Shown in pieces: positions 1 to 6,757 of a stretch of DNA of 8,348 bases. Source of the stretch: Treponema sp. Lineage in GTDB: Bacteria; Spirochaetota; Spirochaetia; Treponematales; Breznakiellaceae. The position numbers were made by a program, and so were the translations under genes. Location: positions 1 to 8,348 of the forward strand of contig JAIRLK010000119.1 of NCBI GenBank assembly GCA_031259515.1. The letters run 5' to 3'. A model generated the notes under the pieces. That model was not told the DNA's origin, did no database searches, and saw only the letters and a list, made by a program, of their open reading frames with translations. The stretch's first letter is position 1, and each line of letters begins with the position of its first letter.

Positions 1-272
1 AGACGCCCTGCGAGCGGCTGCTTGAATCACCGGAGGTGTCGGAGGAGAGCAAGGCGGAACTAAGGCGGCGGAAGAACGGCTATAATCCGGTGGAATTGAA
101 CAGCCGGTTGAACGGGGCAGTGGAACGGCTCTTGAAAATAAACCGGGAAAAGGACAAAGTGAAACAGGCCTTCCGTGAGGGGGCAGGACAGGCCGAAGCG
201 GTCTGATTTGGGCCAGGTTTTAGTTTTGAGGAACCGACCCCTTTTCGGCTAGATTAATTTTGAGGCAATGCG
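1..272 (+). mobile_element. Right end of an insertion sequence (left part outside window)
   Basis: The window opens inside an insertion sequence. The transposase reading frame ends at 206. It is followed by a non-coding terminus in which the octamer TTTTGAGG occurs twice, at 224-231 (preceded by TTAG) and 258-265 (preceded by TTAA), 34 bp apart. Repeated short motifs at an IS end are typical transposase-binding sites. The outer boundary is set near 270-274 because the rex promoter begins at 278. The exact terminus and any target duplication cannot be determined without the left end. From memory the element resembles the integrase-core elements grouped near IS1202/ISNCY, but this family assignment is tentative. 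Confidence 0.6.
3..206 (+). CDS. Transposase with integrase core, C-terminal fragment (5' end outside window)
   Basis: Frame 3 is open from the window edge to TGA at 204-206 and gives 67 residues. It begins TPCERLLESPEVSEESKAEL and continues with a basic stretch and an NPVEL motif. This pattern (TP-x-ERLLESP, then a short helix, then NP-x-x-L and a lysine-rich end) is the usual C-terminal tail of DDE integrase-type transposases, downstream of the catalytic rve core. The DDE residues themselves lie outside the window, so activity cannot be judged. The natural-looking C-terminus followed directly by an IS-like end suggests this side of the element is intact. The family is recognised by eye only. 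Another DDE transposase family with a similar tail is possible. Confidence 0.7.
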   Translation, partial: TPCERLLESPEVSEESKAELRRRKNGYNPVELNSRLNGAVERLLKINREKDKVKQAFREGAGQAEAV

Positions 273-277
273 AAGAC

Positions 278-306
278 TTGACACAATCTTCACTACAGGG
301 TATGCT
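278..306 (+). promoter_or_regulatory. Sigma-70-type promoter of rex
   Basis: A perfect -35 box TTGACA (278-283) is separated by 17 nt from a good -10 box TATGCT (301-306). The start site should fall near 313, leaving a leader of about 26 nt. The -10 and start site lie inside the Rex operator palindrome. The -35 is only about 5-8 bp from the presumed end of the upstream insertion sequence. Confidence 0.75.
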
Positions 307-330
307 TCCTGTGAAATATTTCACAGGAAG
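305..330 (+). promoter_or_regulatory. Rex operator, perfect 26-bp palindrome
   Basis: Bases 305-330 form a perfect palindrome. Its core 309-326 reads CTGTGAAATATTTCACAG, which matches the known Rex consensus TTGTGAA-N4-TTCACAA except for the outermost base of each half. It overlaps the -10 box and the predicted start site of the gene encoding Rex. Binding of NADH-free Rex would therefore block RNA polymerase: negative autoregulation, relieved when NADH rises. The right arm also contains the ribosome binding site of rex. The sequence match is direct; binding is inferred. Confidence 0.9.
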
Positions 331-331
331 G
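325..331 (+). promoter_or_regulatory. Ribosome binding site that selects the rex start
   Basis: AGGAAGG lies within the right arm of the operator and is followed by three consecutive ATG codons at 333, 336 and 339. Spacings are 1, 4 and 7 nt. The third ATG has normal spacing and is preferred. The first, though it gives the longest frame, is too close. Confidence 0.65.
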
Positions 332-338
332 TATGATG

Positions 339-1103
339 ATGGCGATTCCGCAGTCTTCAAAAGAACGGCTCCTTCAGCTTCTGCGATTTCTTGAACAGAA
401 CAAGGGCGCTCCTCTTACATCCGCCGAAGCGGAAGCCTTGACCGGCTGGTCAAGCTGTACCATCCGCAAGGACATTTCTTATCTTTCGGATAGAACGCCA
501 GGCGATACGACGGAAGACGGAGAAGTCCCCGGGCAGAAGGTCGGGAGCGTTGCCGGGTATGTACCCGAGCATCTCATCCCCGCCATCAGGAAGGCTCTGG
601 GCCTGGATCGCCGCCGCCGGTTCTGCGTGGTGGGTCTGGGCCGGCTGGGTTCCGCCTTCCTCAACTTCCATTCCTATGAACTTGATGAATTCGAGCTTGC
701 CGCCGGGTTCGACACCAACGTCAACCGGGTGGAGATCCTCAAGTCTCCGGCGCCCCTGTATCCGGCCTACAAGATGGCGGAGGTTATCAGCCGCTTTTCC
801 GTGGAGATTGCCTTCCTCTGCGTTCCCGAAGACGCCGCCCAGTCCGTCGCGGAAAAACTGGCTGCCGCCGGCATACGGGGCATCCTCAATTTTGCCCCGG
901 CGGCCCTCAAACTCCCTCCGGAAATCGTGGTCCGTAATGTCTACGTGGTGGACGAACTCCGGGCCCTCGCGGTGCGGCTCAAATCTTCGGGGGACCCAAG
1001 GCCCCTGGGGACAAGTCCCCTTAGCGGGGGCGTTACGGGGGCAAGGTTGACTGCTATCGCGGTCAATTCAAAACCCGTAGAGAGGGGTAGCGGAGGACCG
1101 TAG
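339..1103 (+). CDS. rex: Redox-sensing transcriptional repressor Rex with extended C-terminal tail
   Basis: Rex is a homodimeric cytoplasmic repressor that binds NADH or NAD+ and controls fermentation and respiration genes. From ATG 339 the product is 254 aa. Residues 1-75 form a winged helix whose recognition segment is SSCTIRKDISYLS. Residues 95-215 form a Rossmann fold with GLGRLG (99-104) and the following acidic FDTN (D125). The family-typical NFAPAAL (184-190) and VYVVDELRALAVRL (201-214) follow. Two oddities stand out. The wing between RKD and GY is about 14 residues longer than in typical Rex. A tail of about 38 residues rich in G, S and P follows the normal end; it is encoded by a hairpin-rich repeat (984 onward). 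Typical Rex proteins are near 210 aa. The promoter carries a Rex box, so autoregulation is likely. An upstream start at 333 or 336 would add one or two Met. Confidence 0.93.
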   Translation: MAIPQSSKERLLQLLRFLEQNKGAPLTSAEAEALTGWSSCTIRKDISYLSDRTPGDTTEDGEVPGQKVGSVAGYVPEHLIPAIRKALGLDRRRRFCVVGLGRLGSAFLNFHSYELDEFELAAGFDTNVNRVEILKSPAPLYPAYKMAEVISRFSVEIAFLCVPEDAAQSVAEKLAAAGIRGILNFAPAALKLPPEIVVRNVYVVDELRALAVRLKSSGDPRPLGTSPLSGGVTGARLTAIAVNSKPVERGSGGP

Positions 1104-1153
1104 AGCCGGAGCGAGGGGTCGGACTTGCGGGGCAACTCCGCGACTTCCCCCTC
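984..1153. repeat. GC-rich multi-hairpin repeat overlapping the 3' end of rex
   Basis: This stretch differs in texture from the rest of rex and contains several closely packed hairpins. GGGGAC/GTCCCC lies at 1007-1020. An 8-bp stem TTGACTGC-TATC-GCGGTCAA (one G-U pair) lies at 1047-1066. GCGGGG-CAA-CTCCGC lies at 1127-1141. It also holds two direct-repeat pairs: CCGTAGAG at 1075-1082 and 1098-1105, and GAGGGGT at 1082-1088 and 1113-1119. The rex stop codon (1101-1103) sits inside the second CCGTAGAG. This composition resembles dispersed palindromic repeats that can be read through as protein. Dispersal in the genome is inferred and its true limits are uncertain. Confidence 0.55.
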
Positions 1154-1156
1154 TTT
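1113..1156 (+). terminator. Possible rex terminator hairpin
   Basis: GAGGGG (1113-1118) pairs with CCCCTC (1148-1153) around an inner stem GCGGGG-CAA-CTCCGC (1127-1141), and TTT follows (1154-1156). It lies 10 bp after the rex stop. The T-run is short and the stem is interrupted, so termination may be partial. serC could then be co-transcribed with rex or have its own promoter. Confidence 0.4.
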
Positions 1157-1170
1157 AACTTGTTACTGCG

Positions 1171-1179
1171 TGATTAAAT
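1171..1179 (+). promoter_or_regulatory. Weak candidate extended -10 for serC
   Basis: In the AT-rich 40 bp between the rex hairpins and serC, TGATTAAAT fits an extended -10 (TGn followed by TTAAAT, 4 of 6). No convincing -35 is placed correctly. The predicted start would be near 1186, giving a leader of about 24 nt. No Rex-box-like palindrome is seen here. Confidence 0.25.
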
Positions 1180-1209
1180 CAAACAATTAATTTTAAGGAG
1201 TATACTCTT

Positions 1210-2316
1210 ATGCGTGTATACAATTTTTCCGCCGGACCATCGGCGTTGCCCGTACCGGTATTGGAAAGGGCTGCTGTGGAAATGACCGATGCCTACGGAA
1301 CCGGACAGTCCGTGATGGAGATGAGCCACCGGTCTAAGGACTTTAAGCCCATCATCGAAAAGACAGAAGCCCTGCTCAGAGAGCTTATGGGCATCCCTTC
1401 CGGGTATAGAGTGCTTTTCCTCCAGGGGGGGGCGTCCCTTCAGTTCTCTATGATTCCCCTCAACCTGGCCGCCGGGGAACCGGGAGCGGCGAAGAAGCGG
1501 GCCGTCTATGTGGAAACCGGCGTTTGGGCAAAGAAAGCCGCTGAAGAAGCGGCCAAGTTCGTGGATGCGGTTACCCTTGCCTGCTCTAAAGACCGGGCCT
1601 ACGCCTATATCCCCGAAGCTCCGGCGCCTGACCAGGGAGACGCCTATTACCACATCACCTTGAACAATACCATCGTGGGGACCAAATGGGCCGGCCTCCC
1701 CGAAACCGGGCAGGTTCCCCTGGCGGCGGACATCTCAAGCTGCATCCTCTCGGAACCCCTGGATGTCGCCAAATTCGGCGTCCTCTATGCTGGGGCGCAG
1801 AAGAACCTGGGTCCTGCGGGAACCACGATAGTCATCATTCGGGAAGACCTCATTGGCCGCGCTCCCTCATGGACCCCAGCCCTGCTCAGGTATGACATCC
1901 ACGCCAGGGAAGGTTCCCTGTACAACACCCCTCCCTGCTACGGCATCTACATCATAGGTCTGGTCCTGGAATGGCTTAAAGACCGGGGCGGGGTAACGGC
2001 CATAGCCGAGGAAAACCGAAAAAAGGCGGCCCTGTTGTATGACTACCTTGACGCTTCCCGCAATTTCCGCTCCCCGGTGGAAAAGCCTTACCGGAGCCTG
2101 ATGAACATTCCCTTTGTCCCTGCCGATCCCGATCCGGAACGCCGTTCCGTACAGGAAACCCGGTTCGTCAAAGAAGCCGCCGCCGCGGGCCTGGTGAACC
2201 TGGCCGGGCATCGTCTGGTTGGGGGTATGAGGGCCAGCATCTACAACGCCATGCCCCTAGACGGGGTAAAGGCATTGATTCAGTTTATGGAAAAGTTTGA
2301 AGAAACCATGAAGTGA
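1210..2316 (+). CDS. serC: Phosphoserine aminotransferase
   Basis: SerC is a cytoplasmic class-V PLP aminotransferase that converts 3-phosphohydroxypyruvate and glutamate to O-phosphoserine and 2-oxoglutarate, the second step of serine synthesis. It can also act in the DXP-dependent pyridoxal phosphate pathway. At 368 aa it is full length. The family signatures are present in order: YNFSAGPSALP (4-14), MEMSHRS (36-42), FLQGGASLQF (70-79, PLP-phosphate loop), ADISS (173-177), and YAGAQKNLGPAG (193-204) with the PLP-binding lysine K198. GGMRAS near the C-terminus follows. AAGGAG at 1195-1200 sits 9 nt before the ATG. The serA-type gene begins 32 bp after the stop, so the two are probably one transcript. 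Eight consecutive G residues (1425-1432) encode part of the QGGA loop, an uncommon mononucleotide run in an essential motif. Confidence 0.96.
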   Translation: MRVYNFSAGPSALPVPVLERAAVEMTDAYGTGQSVMEMSHRSKDFKPIIEKTEALLRELMGIPSGYRVLFLQGGASLQFSMIPLNLAAGEPGAAKKRAVYVETGVWAKKAAEEAAKFVDAVTLACSKDRAYAYIPEAPAPDQGDAYYHITLNNTIVGTKWAGLPETGQVPLAADISSCILSEPLDVAKFGVLYAGAQKNLGPAGTTIVIIREDLIGRAPSWTPALLRYDIHAREGSLYNTPPCYGIYIIGLVLEWLKDRGGVTAIAEENRKKAALLYDYLDASRNFRSPVEKPYRSLMNIPFVPADPDPERRSVQETRFVKEAAAAGLVNLAGHRLVGGMRASIYNAMPLDGVKALIQFMEKFEETMK

Positions 2317-2348
2317 TAGAAGCGCATGATAGATTGAAGGAGTGAGCG

Positions 2349-3527
2349 ATGTTTCGTATAAGAACGATGAATAAGATTTCTCCCCTGGGGCTGGATCTGT
2401 TTTCCCGGGATACCTATGAAGTGGCCAGTGAGATTCCCCATCCGGACGCCATTCTGGTCAGGAGCGCGGATCTTCACGCCATAGAAATTCCGGGCAGCGT
2501 TAAGGCCATTGCCCGGGCCGGCGCGGGGTACAACAATATCCCCGTAAGCTCGTGCAGCAGCCGGGGCGTGGTGGTCTTCAACACCCCGGGCGGGAATGCC
2601 AACGCTGTCAAGGAACTGGCTATTGCCGCCATGCTTATCGCGTCCCGAAACATCCTGGGAGGGGTAAATTGGGCGGCTTCCCTTGCGGACAAGGCCGATG
2701 AGGCGCCGGATCTGGTGGAAAAGAGCAAGTCCGCCTTTGAGGGACCGGAATTGAAGGGTAAGACGCTCGGCGTTATCGGCCTTGGCGCCATAGGCGTGAT
2801 GGTTGCCAACGACGCCGTTGCCCTGGGGATGGAGGTGATTGGCTACGATCCCTATATCTCGGTGGACGCCGCCTGGAACCTGTCCCGCCAGGTCCAGCGA
2901 GCCGACACCCTGGAGGGGCTTTTAGCCAGGGCCGATTACGTTACCCTTCACCTCCCTTTGTCAGAGACAACCAAGGGGCTTTTGGATGCCGAAAAATTCA
3001 GGCTCATGAAGAAAGGCGCACGGATCATCAACCTTGCCCGGGGCGGCCTGGTGAACGAGGCGGATATTATCGCCGCCCTGCAAGCGGAAAAACTCGGGAT
3101 CTACGTTACCGACTTCCCTACCGCCGAACTTTTGGCGTGTCCCAAGACCATCTGTATCCCCCACCTGGGCGCTTCCACCCCGGAAGCGGAGGACAACTGC
3201 GCCATTATGGCGGTACGGCAACTCATGGAGTTCCTGGAGTCCGGGACCATCCGCAATTCCGTCAACTTCCCCCGGTGTAAGCTGGACCAGCAGGCCGCGC
3301 ACCGGCTTCTGGTGATTAACCGGAACATCCCCAACATGGTGGGACAAATCACCACCATCCTGGCTGCGGAGGGGATTAACATCATGGACCTGATAAACCA
3401 CCACCGGGAGGAATACGCCTACAACATCATCGACACGGAGCAGGCTATTCCGCCGGTTACCCTGGAGCGGATTATCGCGGTAAAGGGAATTATCCGGGTC
3501 AGGAGTATACAGCGCGGACGCGAATGA
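2349..3527 (+). CDS. serA: D-3-phosphoglycerate dehydrogenase with C-terminal ACT domain
   Basis: This enzyme catalyses the first committed step of serine synthesis: 3-phosphoglycerate plus NAD+ to 3-phosphohydroxypyruvate plus NADH, feeding SerC encoded just upstream. The protein is 392 aa. The substrate domain includes ARAGAGYNNIPV (55-66) and NTPGGNANAVKE (78-89). The NAD domain has GLGAIG (144-149) with D167 as the acidic residue preferring NAD. The catalytic set reads R231 (LARGG), E260 and H272 (PHLGAS). R-to-E spacing is 29, as in E. coli SerA, but E-to-H is 12 rather than 23, so the active-site loop is of the compact type. Residues 319-388 form one ACT domain (VINRNIPNMVGQIT), suggesting serine feedback control; by eye the E. 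coli serine-binding N346 is kept as N326 and H344 becomes N324. GAAGGAG lies 6 nt before the start. Homologous 2-hydroxyacid dehydrogenases are the alternative, made unlikely by the ACT domain and the serC neighbour. Confidence 0.94.
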   Translation: MFRIRTMNKISPLGLDLFSRDTYEVASEIPHPDAILVRSADLHAIEIPGSVKAIARAGAGYNNIPVSSCSSRGVVVFNTPGGNANAVKELAIAAMLIASRNILGGVNWAASLADKADEAPDLVEKSKSAFEGPELKGKTLGVIGLGAIGVMVANDAVALGMEVIGYDPYISVDAAWNLSRQVQRADTLEGLLARADYVTLHLPLSETTKGLLDAEKFRLMKKGARIINLARGGLVNEADIIAALQAEKLGIYVTDFPTAELLACPKTICIPHLGASTPEAEDNCAIMAVRQLMEFLESGTIRNSVNFPRCKLDQQAAHRLLVINRNIPNMVGQITTILAAEGINIMDLINHHREEYAYNIIDTEQAIPPVTLERIIAVKGIIRVRSIQRGRE

Positions 3528-3532
3528 TCCAC

Positions 3533-3561
3533 AAGGGAAGCCGGGCTGTCCGGCTCCCCTT
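3533..3561 (+). terminator. Hairpin after serA, probable terminator
   Basis: AAGGGAAGCCGG (3533-3544) pairs with CCGGCTCCCCTT (3550-3561) around a 5-nt loop, a 12-bp stem with one A-C mismatch. It begins 5 bp after the serA stop. Only TTAG follows rather than a U-tract, so it is either a weak intrinsic terminator or an RNA-stabilising 3' structure. Confidence 0.5.
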
Positions 3562-3567
3562 AGTACC

Positions 3568-3653
3568 TGAGCCTGTTCCAAAACCCGCGCCGGAGTTCCG
3601 AGACCCGATTGTTCTACTAAATCCCTATACCATGAGGTTTTAGAACAGCCTCA
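3568..3653. repeat. 86-bp element with 18-bp terminal inverted repeats (MITE-like)
   Basis: The left arm TGAGCCTGTTCCAAAACC (3568-3585) is matched at 16 of 18 positions by the reverse complement of the right arm GGTTTTAGAACAGCCTCA (3636-3653). The 50-bp interior is non-coding. The element fills most of the convergent gap between serA and the peptidase gene. No clear target duplication is visible. It could be a MITE-like or REP-like dispersed repeat, or a large bidirectional terminator stem. The interior is not self-complementary along its length, which favours the mobile-repeat reading. Confidence 0.55.
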
Positions 3654-3679
3654 CGTAAGAAGGAGTTTCCCCGCTTTGC

Positions 3680-6600
3680 TTAAACCGGAAGTTCCCTGGG
3701 TTCTACCCCCAAACGTCCGGCGGCTTCCTGGGCCGCCTTGACGCCGGCGATGACAACTGACGTCAGGGGGAAACCGGCGGAAGAAGCCGACTCCGCAAGA
3801 CGCCGGGCCGCTCCCGCAACCTCTTCCTCTGTAATATCGATCAAGGCCCGGAGTTTCATCTCCCGGTGGCATGAATCCACCCCATAGAGGAACCGGGAAA
3901 AATCAATGCTCCCCTTTTCTGCGGCGGTTCGGGGCAGGGTTTCCTTGGCGTACCTGCCTATGATCGCCTTTTCCAACATATCCTCCAGAGCTGCGGTATC
4001 CGTTGCGGACGGTCCGGCCCGGTCCCGCAGAATCGCGGTAAACGCCCCCAGGGAGCGGAGGGGAGCGGGATCCCGGTAGGTGGAAAGGTTGAAAACCTTC
4101 TCGCTCCCGTCGGCGGAGGCAAAGGCGCCATAAGCGCCTCCCTTCATCCTGATGTCCTCCCAAAGAGCGCCGGTGGAAAGCTGATGACCCAGCACCGTCT
4201 CCGCTACATGTTCCCGCCGGGGAAAGGCCGCGCCGGGAAGGGCCAGGGCCGCGAATCCTACTTGCAGGGAAGGGGAAGCGTAGACTTCCGCCTTGACCGG
4301 CCCGGTTTCCGGGGGAAACGCGAAGGAACCCTGTCCCGGCAGACCAGCCAGACCGGCGGGGTTACGCGGCTTGGGAGGGCCAAAGTCCCGCCAGCGGGTT
4401 TCAAGATGTTTACGGATTTTCTCCAGGGTTTCCGCCGAACCGGTCAGGTTGGCGATGAAACCTCCGGCCCTCAACCGGTCCCGTATCGCCGTAAGTTTAC
4501 CGCAGACTTCAGCGGCATCCAGATCGGCAACGGCATGGGCAAACCTGAGCTGGTCAAGGCCGGACCAGAGTTCATCCACCATCCGGCAACGGGAAAAGCC
4601 CCGGCTTGCACGGCCTGCGGCGTAGGTGTGTCCGTGAGGGGCCAAGGACAGATCCGCGTCGTTTTTCATCTCCAAGACCAGGTCCCGGATACGTCTGAGG
4701 TCCGAAAAATCGGCCTCGGTGATAAGGCGCAAGGTCAGGTCCAAGGACGGGACTATCTTTTCGTCCAGGGCTTTGACCCGGTAGGTAAGCCAATCCCGGC
4801 CCGCCAAGTCCAGGATACCCACAGGAGTGGGGATAGTACGGCTCCCCCCTTCAATGATGGAACCGTTTCTCAACACCGCATGGAGATCCCCGACGGTACG
4901 GGCAAGGAGGCTGGAAACTTCCGCATAGCCCATCCCCGGAACGCCCACCGAAACCACCGTCCGGGCAAACAGGGGCAGCCAGGGGTAATCATCGCCGTCA
5001 AGAATATCCACCGGAAAGGCAATGTCGGCGTAGGCTATGCCGTTGGTGAAAAAGTCGTGGACCAGCACGGGGGAACCCCCGGCTGCCCGGATTTCCCGGG
5101 GAATCTTCTCCACATCGGGGAAAAGATCCCGCCGGGAAAGATGGGGAATCGCGGTCAGGGCCTCGGCACTATCCCCCCGGCTCTGGAGCTGTTCCAGTTC
5201 CGCAGACTTTTCTCGTATGCTCCGGCGTTCATCCTCACTCAACGCGGCTTCCTTTTCGGCAAGTCTGGCCGCCAGCGCCGCCTCCTTAGCTTCCCAAAAA
5301 CCCTTCTGGGGAACCACCGACACCAGGGCCCGGTGCGGGTTATCCAGCAGGTACTTTTGGATAAGAGACTCAAAGAAGCGGCTGTCAGCGGCAAGGCGCG
5401 CCTTGAGCCGGGTAAACCGGGGCGTAAAGAGCAGGCTGGCCCAGGGCTTGGCCCCGTGGAGCCAGCCCCGGAAGGCCCGTTGCAACCAGACCAGGGAATA
5501 GGGCGCTCCAGCGCGGCGTATCTCCCGGTTGGAAAACTCCATAGCCAGCAGGGCGGCTTCGATCTCCTCGTGGGGAATGCCTTCCCGAACCAGCCGTTCC
5601 AGTTCGCCCAGAATCAAAGCCTCAATGCTTTCACTTGCGGTCTCCGCCGGCACCCCCATAAGCCCGGCGCAAAAGACGGTCTCCCGCAGGTCGGCTTCCA
5701 GGCCGGAACAAGGAGCCAGATCCTCTCCCAGCCCGGATTCGATGAGGAGCCGGGTTAGGGGGGAACCGTCATGGCCCAGGAGGATTTCGGCAAGCGCCGA
5801 AAGCGCGAGGGTCTCCTCGCTGTCCGTGATGTCGGAACAGAGCCAGGAGAGGCTCACCGTCGCCTTCTCGCCCGCCCCGGCGGGACAGGGAATACGCAGG
5901 GACCGGGGAACATCCCACCGGGCGGCTTTGGGGATAGGAGACGCGGCAAGGCCCCGGCTTAATCCCGCGAAGAAGCGCTCGTTCAGGAAGGCAAGCTGCT
6001 TTTCCGTGGGAATGTTCCCCGCAAGGAACACCCGGCAGTTCGCCGGGGAATAGCGGCTCCGGTGGAATTCTTTAAGCCCTTCCCAGGTAAGGTCCGGAAT
6101 ACACTCCGGGTCTCCGCCTGACTCCAGGGCGTAGGGGGTATCGGGCATCACCGCCCGGACGGACCACAGGTTAGCGTAGGTATCCGGGGCAGAATAAGCT
6201 CCCTTCATCTCGTTGTACACTACCCCGGTTATCCCCAGCCGTTCAGCCGCGCCGGATTCAGGAGACGGACCATCGGAAACGAATTCCAGGCGGCTCCCTT
6301 CCTGCATGAAGGTCCATTCCGAAAGAAGAGGCCTGAACACGGCATCCCCGTAGACCGCCATAAGATTGAAGTAGTCGTGTTCGTTCACCGAACTGGCGGG
6401 GTACAGCGTCTTATCCGGAAAGGTCATAGCGTTGAGGAAGGTCTGGAGGCTCCCCTGGGCAAGTACCAGGAAGGCGTCTTTGAGGGGGTAACGCTCGGAA
6501 CCGCACAGGACCGAATGTTCCAGGATATGGGGCGCGCCGGTTGAATCTTCCGGCACGGTCGCAAATCCAAAGGCGAAAAGATTTTCGGGATCATCATTGA

Positions 6601-6736
6601 AGATGTGAAAGACCTCCACTCCCCCGGTACTATGCCGGGCCCAGATGCCCAGGGCGTTTAACTCCGCCAAATCCAAAACTTCAAGAATCTCAAACCCGCT
6701 GTCCAGCACGGTTCCGGCTTGTAAATCAGTCTTCAT
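3680..6736 (-). CDS. M16C zinc metallopeptidase, PreP/insulinase family
   Basis: This is a large M16 peptidase of the presequence-protease type, which degrades short unstructured peptides inside a two-half clam-shell chamber. There is no signal peptide, so it should be cytoplasmic. ATG 6736 is preferred over GTG 6742: AAGGAT (6743-6748) lies 6 nt before the ATG and directly abuts the GTG. The product is then 1018 aa, close to the family norm. The inverted zinc motif HILEH (70-74) supplies H70, catalytic E73 and H74, and the third ligand is E176 in VYNEMKGAYS. The segment around VHDFFTNGIAYADI belongs to the second half. R863 and Y869 in RMKGGAYGAF match the conserved C-terminal Arg/Tyr substrate-binding pair with PreP-like spacing of 6. 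It follows the FliG-like gene by 21 bp and probably shares its transcript. Peptide recycling is the likely role, and substrates are unknown. Confidence 0.93.
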   Translation of the reverse strand: MKTDLQAGTVLDSGFEILEVLDLAELNALGIWARHSTGGVEVFHIFNDDPENLFAFGFATVPEDSTGAPHILEHSVLCGSERYPLKDAFLVLAQGSLQTFLNAMTFPDKTLYPASSVNEHDYFNLMAVYGDAVFRPLLSEWTFMQEGSRLEFVSDGPSPESGAAERLGITGVVYNEMKGAYSAPDTYANLWSVRAVMPDTPYALESGGDPECIPDLTWEGLKEFHRSRYSPANCRVFLAGNIPTEKQLAFLNERFFAGLSRGLAASPIPKAARWDVPRSLRIPCPAGAGEKATVSLSWLCSDITDSEETLALSALAEILLGHDGSPLTRLLIESGLGEDLAPCSGLEADLRETVFCAGLMGVPAETASESIEALILGELERLVREGIPHEEIEAALLAMEFSNREIRRAGAPYSLVWLQRAFRGWLHGAKPWASLLFTPRFTRLKARLAADSRFFESLIQKYLLDNPHRALVSVVPQKGFWEAKEAALAARLAEKEAALSEDERRSIREKSAELEQLQSRGDSAEALTAIPHLSRRDLFPDVEKIPREIRAAGGSPVLVHDFFTNGIAYADIAFPVDILDGDDYPWLPLFARTVVSVGVPGMGYAEVSSLLARTVGDLHAVLRNGSIIEGGSRTIPTPVGILDLAGRDWLTYRVKALDEKIVPSLDLTLRLITEADFSDLRRIRDLVLEMKNDADLSLAPHGHTYAAGRASRGFSRCRMVDELWSGLDQLRFAHAVADLDAAEVCGKLTAIRDRLRAGGFIANLTGSAETLEKIRKHLETRWRDFGPPKPRNPAGLAGLPGQGSFAFPPETGPVKAEVYASPSLQVGFAALALPGAAFPRREHVAETVLGHQLSTGALWEDIRMKGGAYGAFASADGSEKVFNLSTYRDPAPLRSLGAFTAILRDRAGPSATDTAALEDMLEKAIIGRYAKETLPRTAAEKGSIDFSRFLYGVDSCHREMKLRALIDITEEEVAGAARRLAESASSAGFPLTSVVIAGVKAAQEAAGRLGVEPRELPV

Positions 6737-6757
6737 ACACACATCCTTATCATATTG

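Noticed and set aside
1156..1209. Rex box in front of serC
   Set aside because: The region is AT-rich but contains no GTGAA...TTCAC palindrome.
4184..5758. A 524-codon open frame on the plus strand
   Set aside because: It lies entirely antisense to the M16 peptidase, has low-complexity G/P/R/Q-rich composition and no recognisable domain. It is a codon-bias shadow in GC-rich DNA.
5037..6053. Other long plus-strand frames inside the peptidase gene
   Set aside because: Same shadow effect; no conserved motifs.
6737..6742. GTG at 6742 as the peptidase start
   Set aside because: The Shine-Dalgarno motif directly abuts it. The ATG at 6736 has proper spacing.
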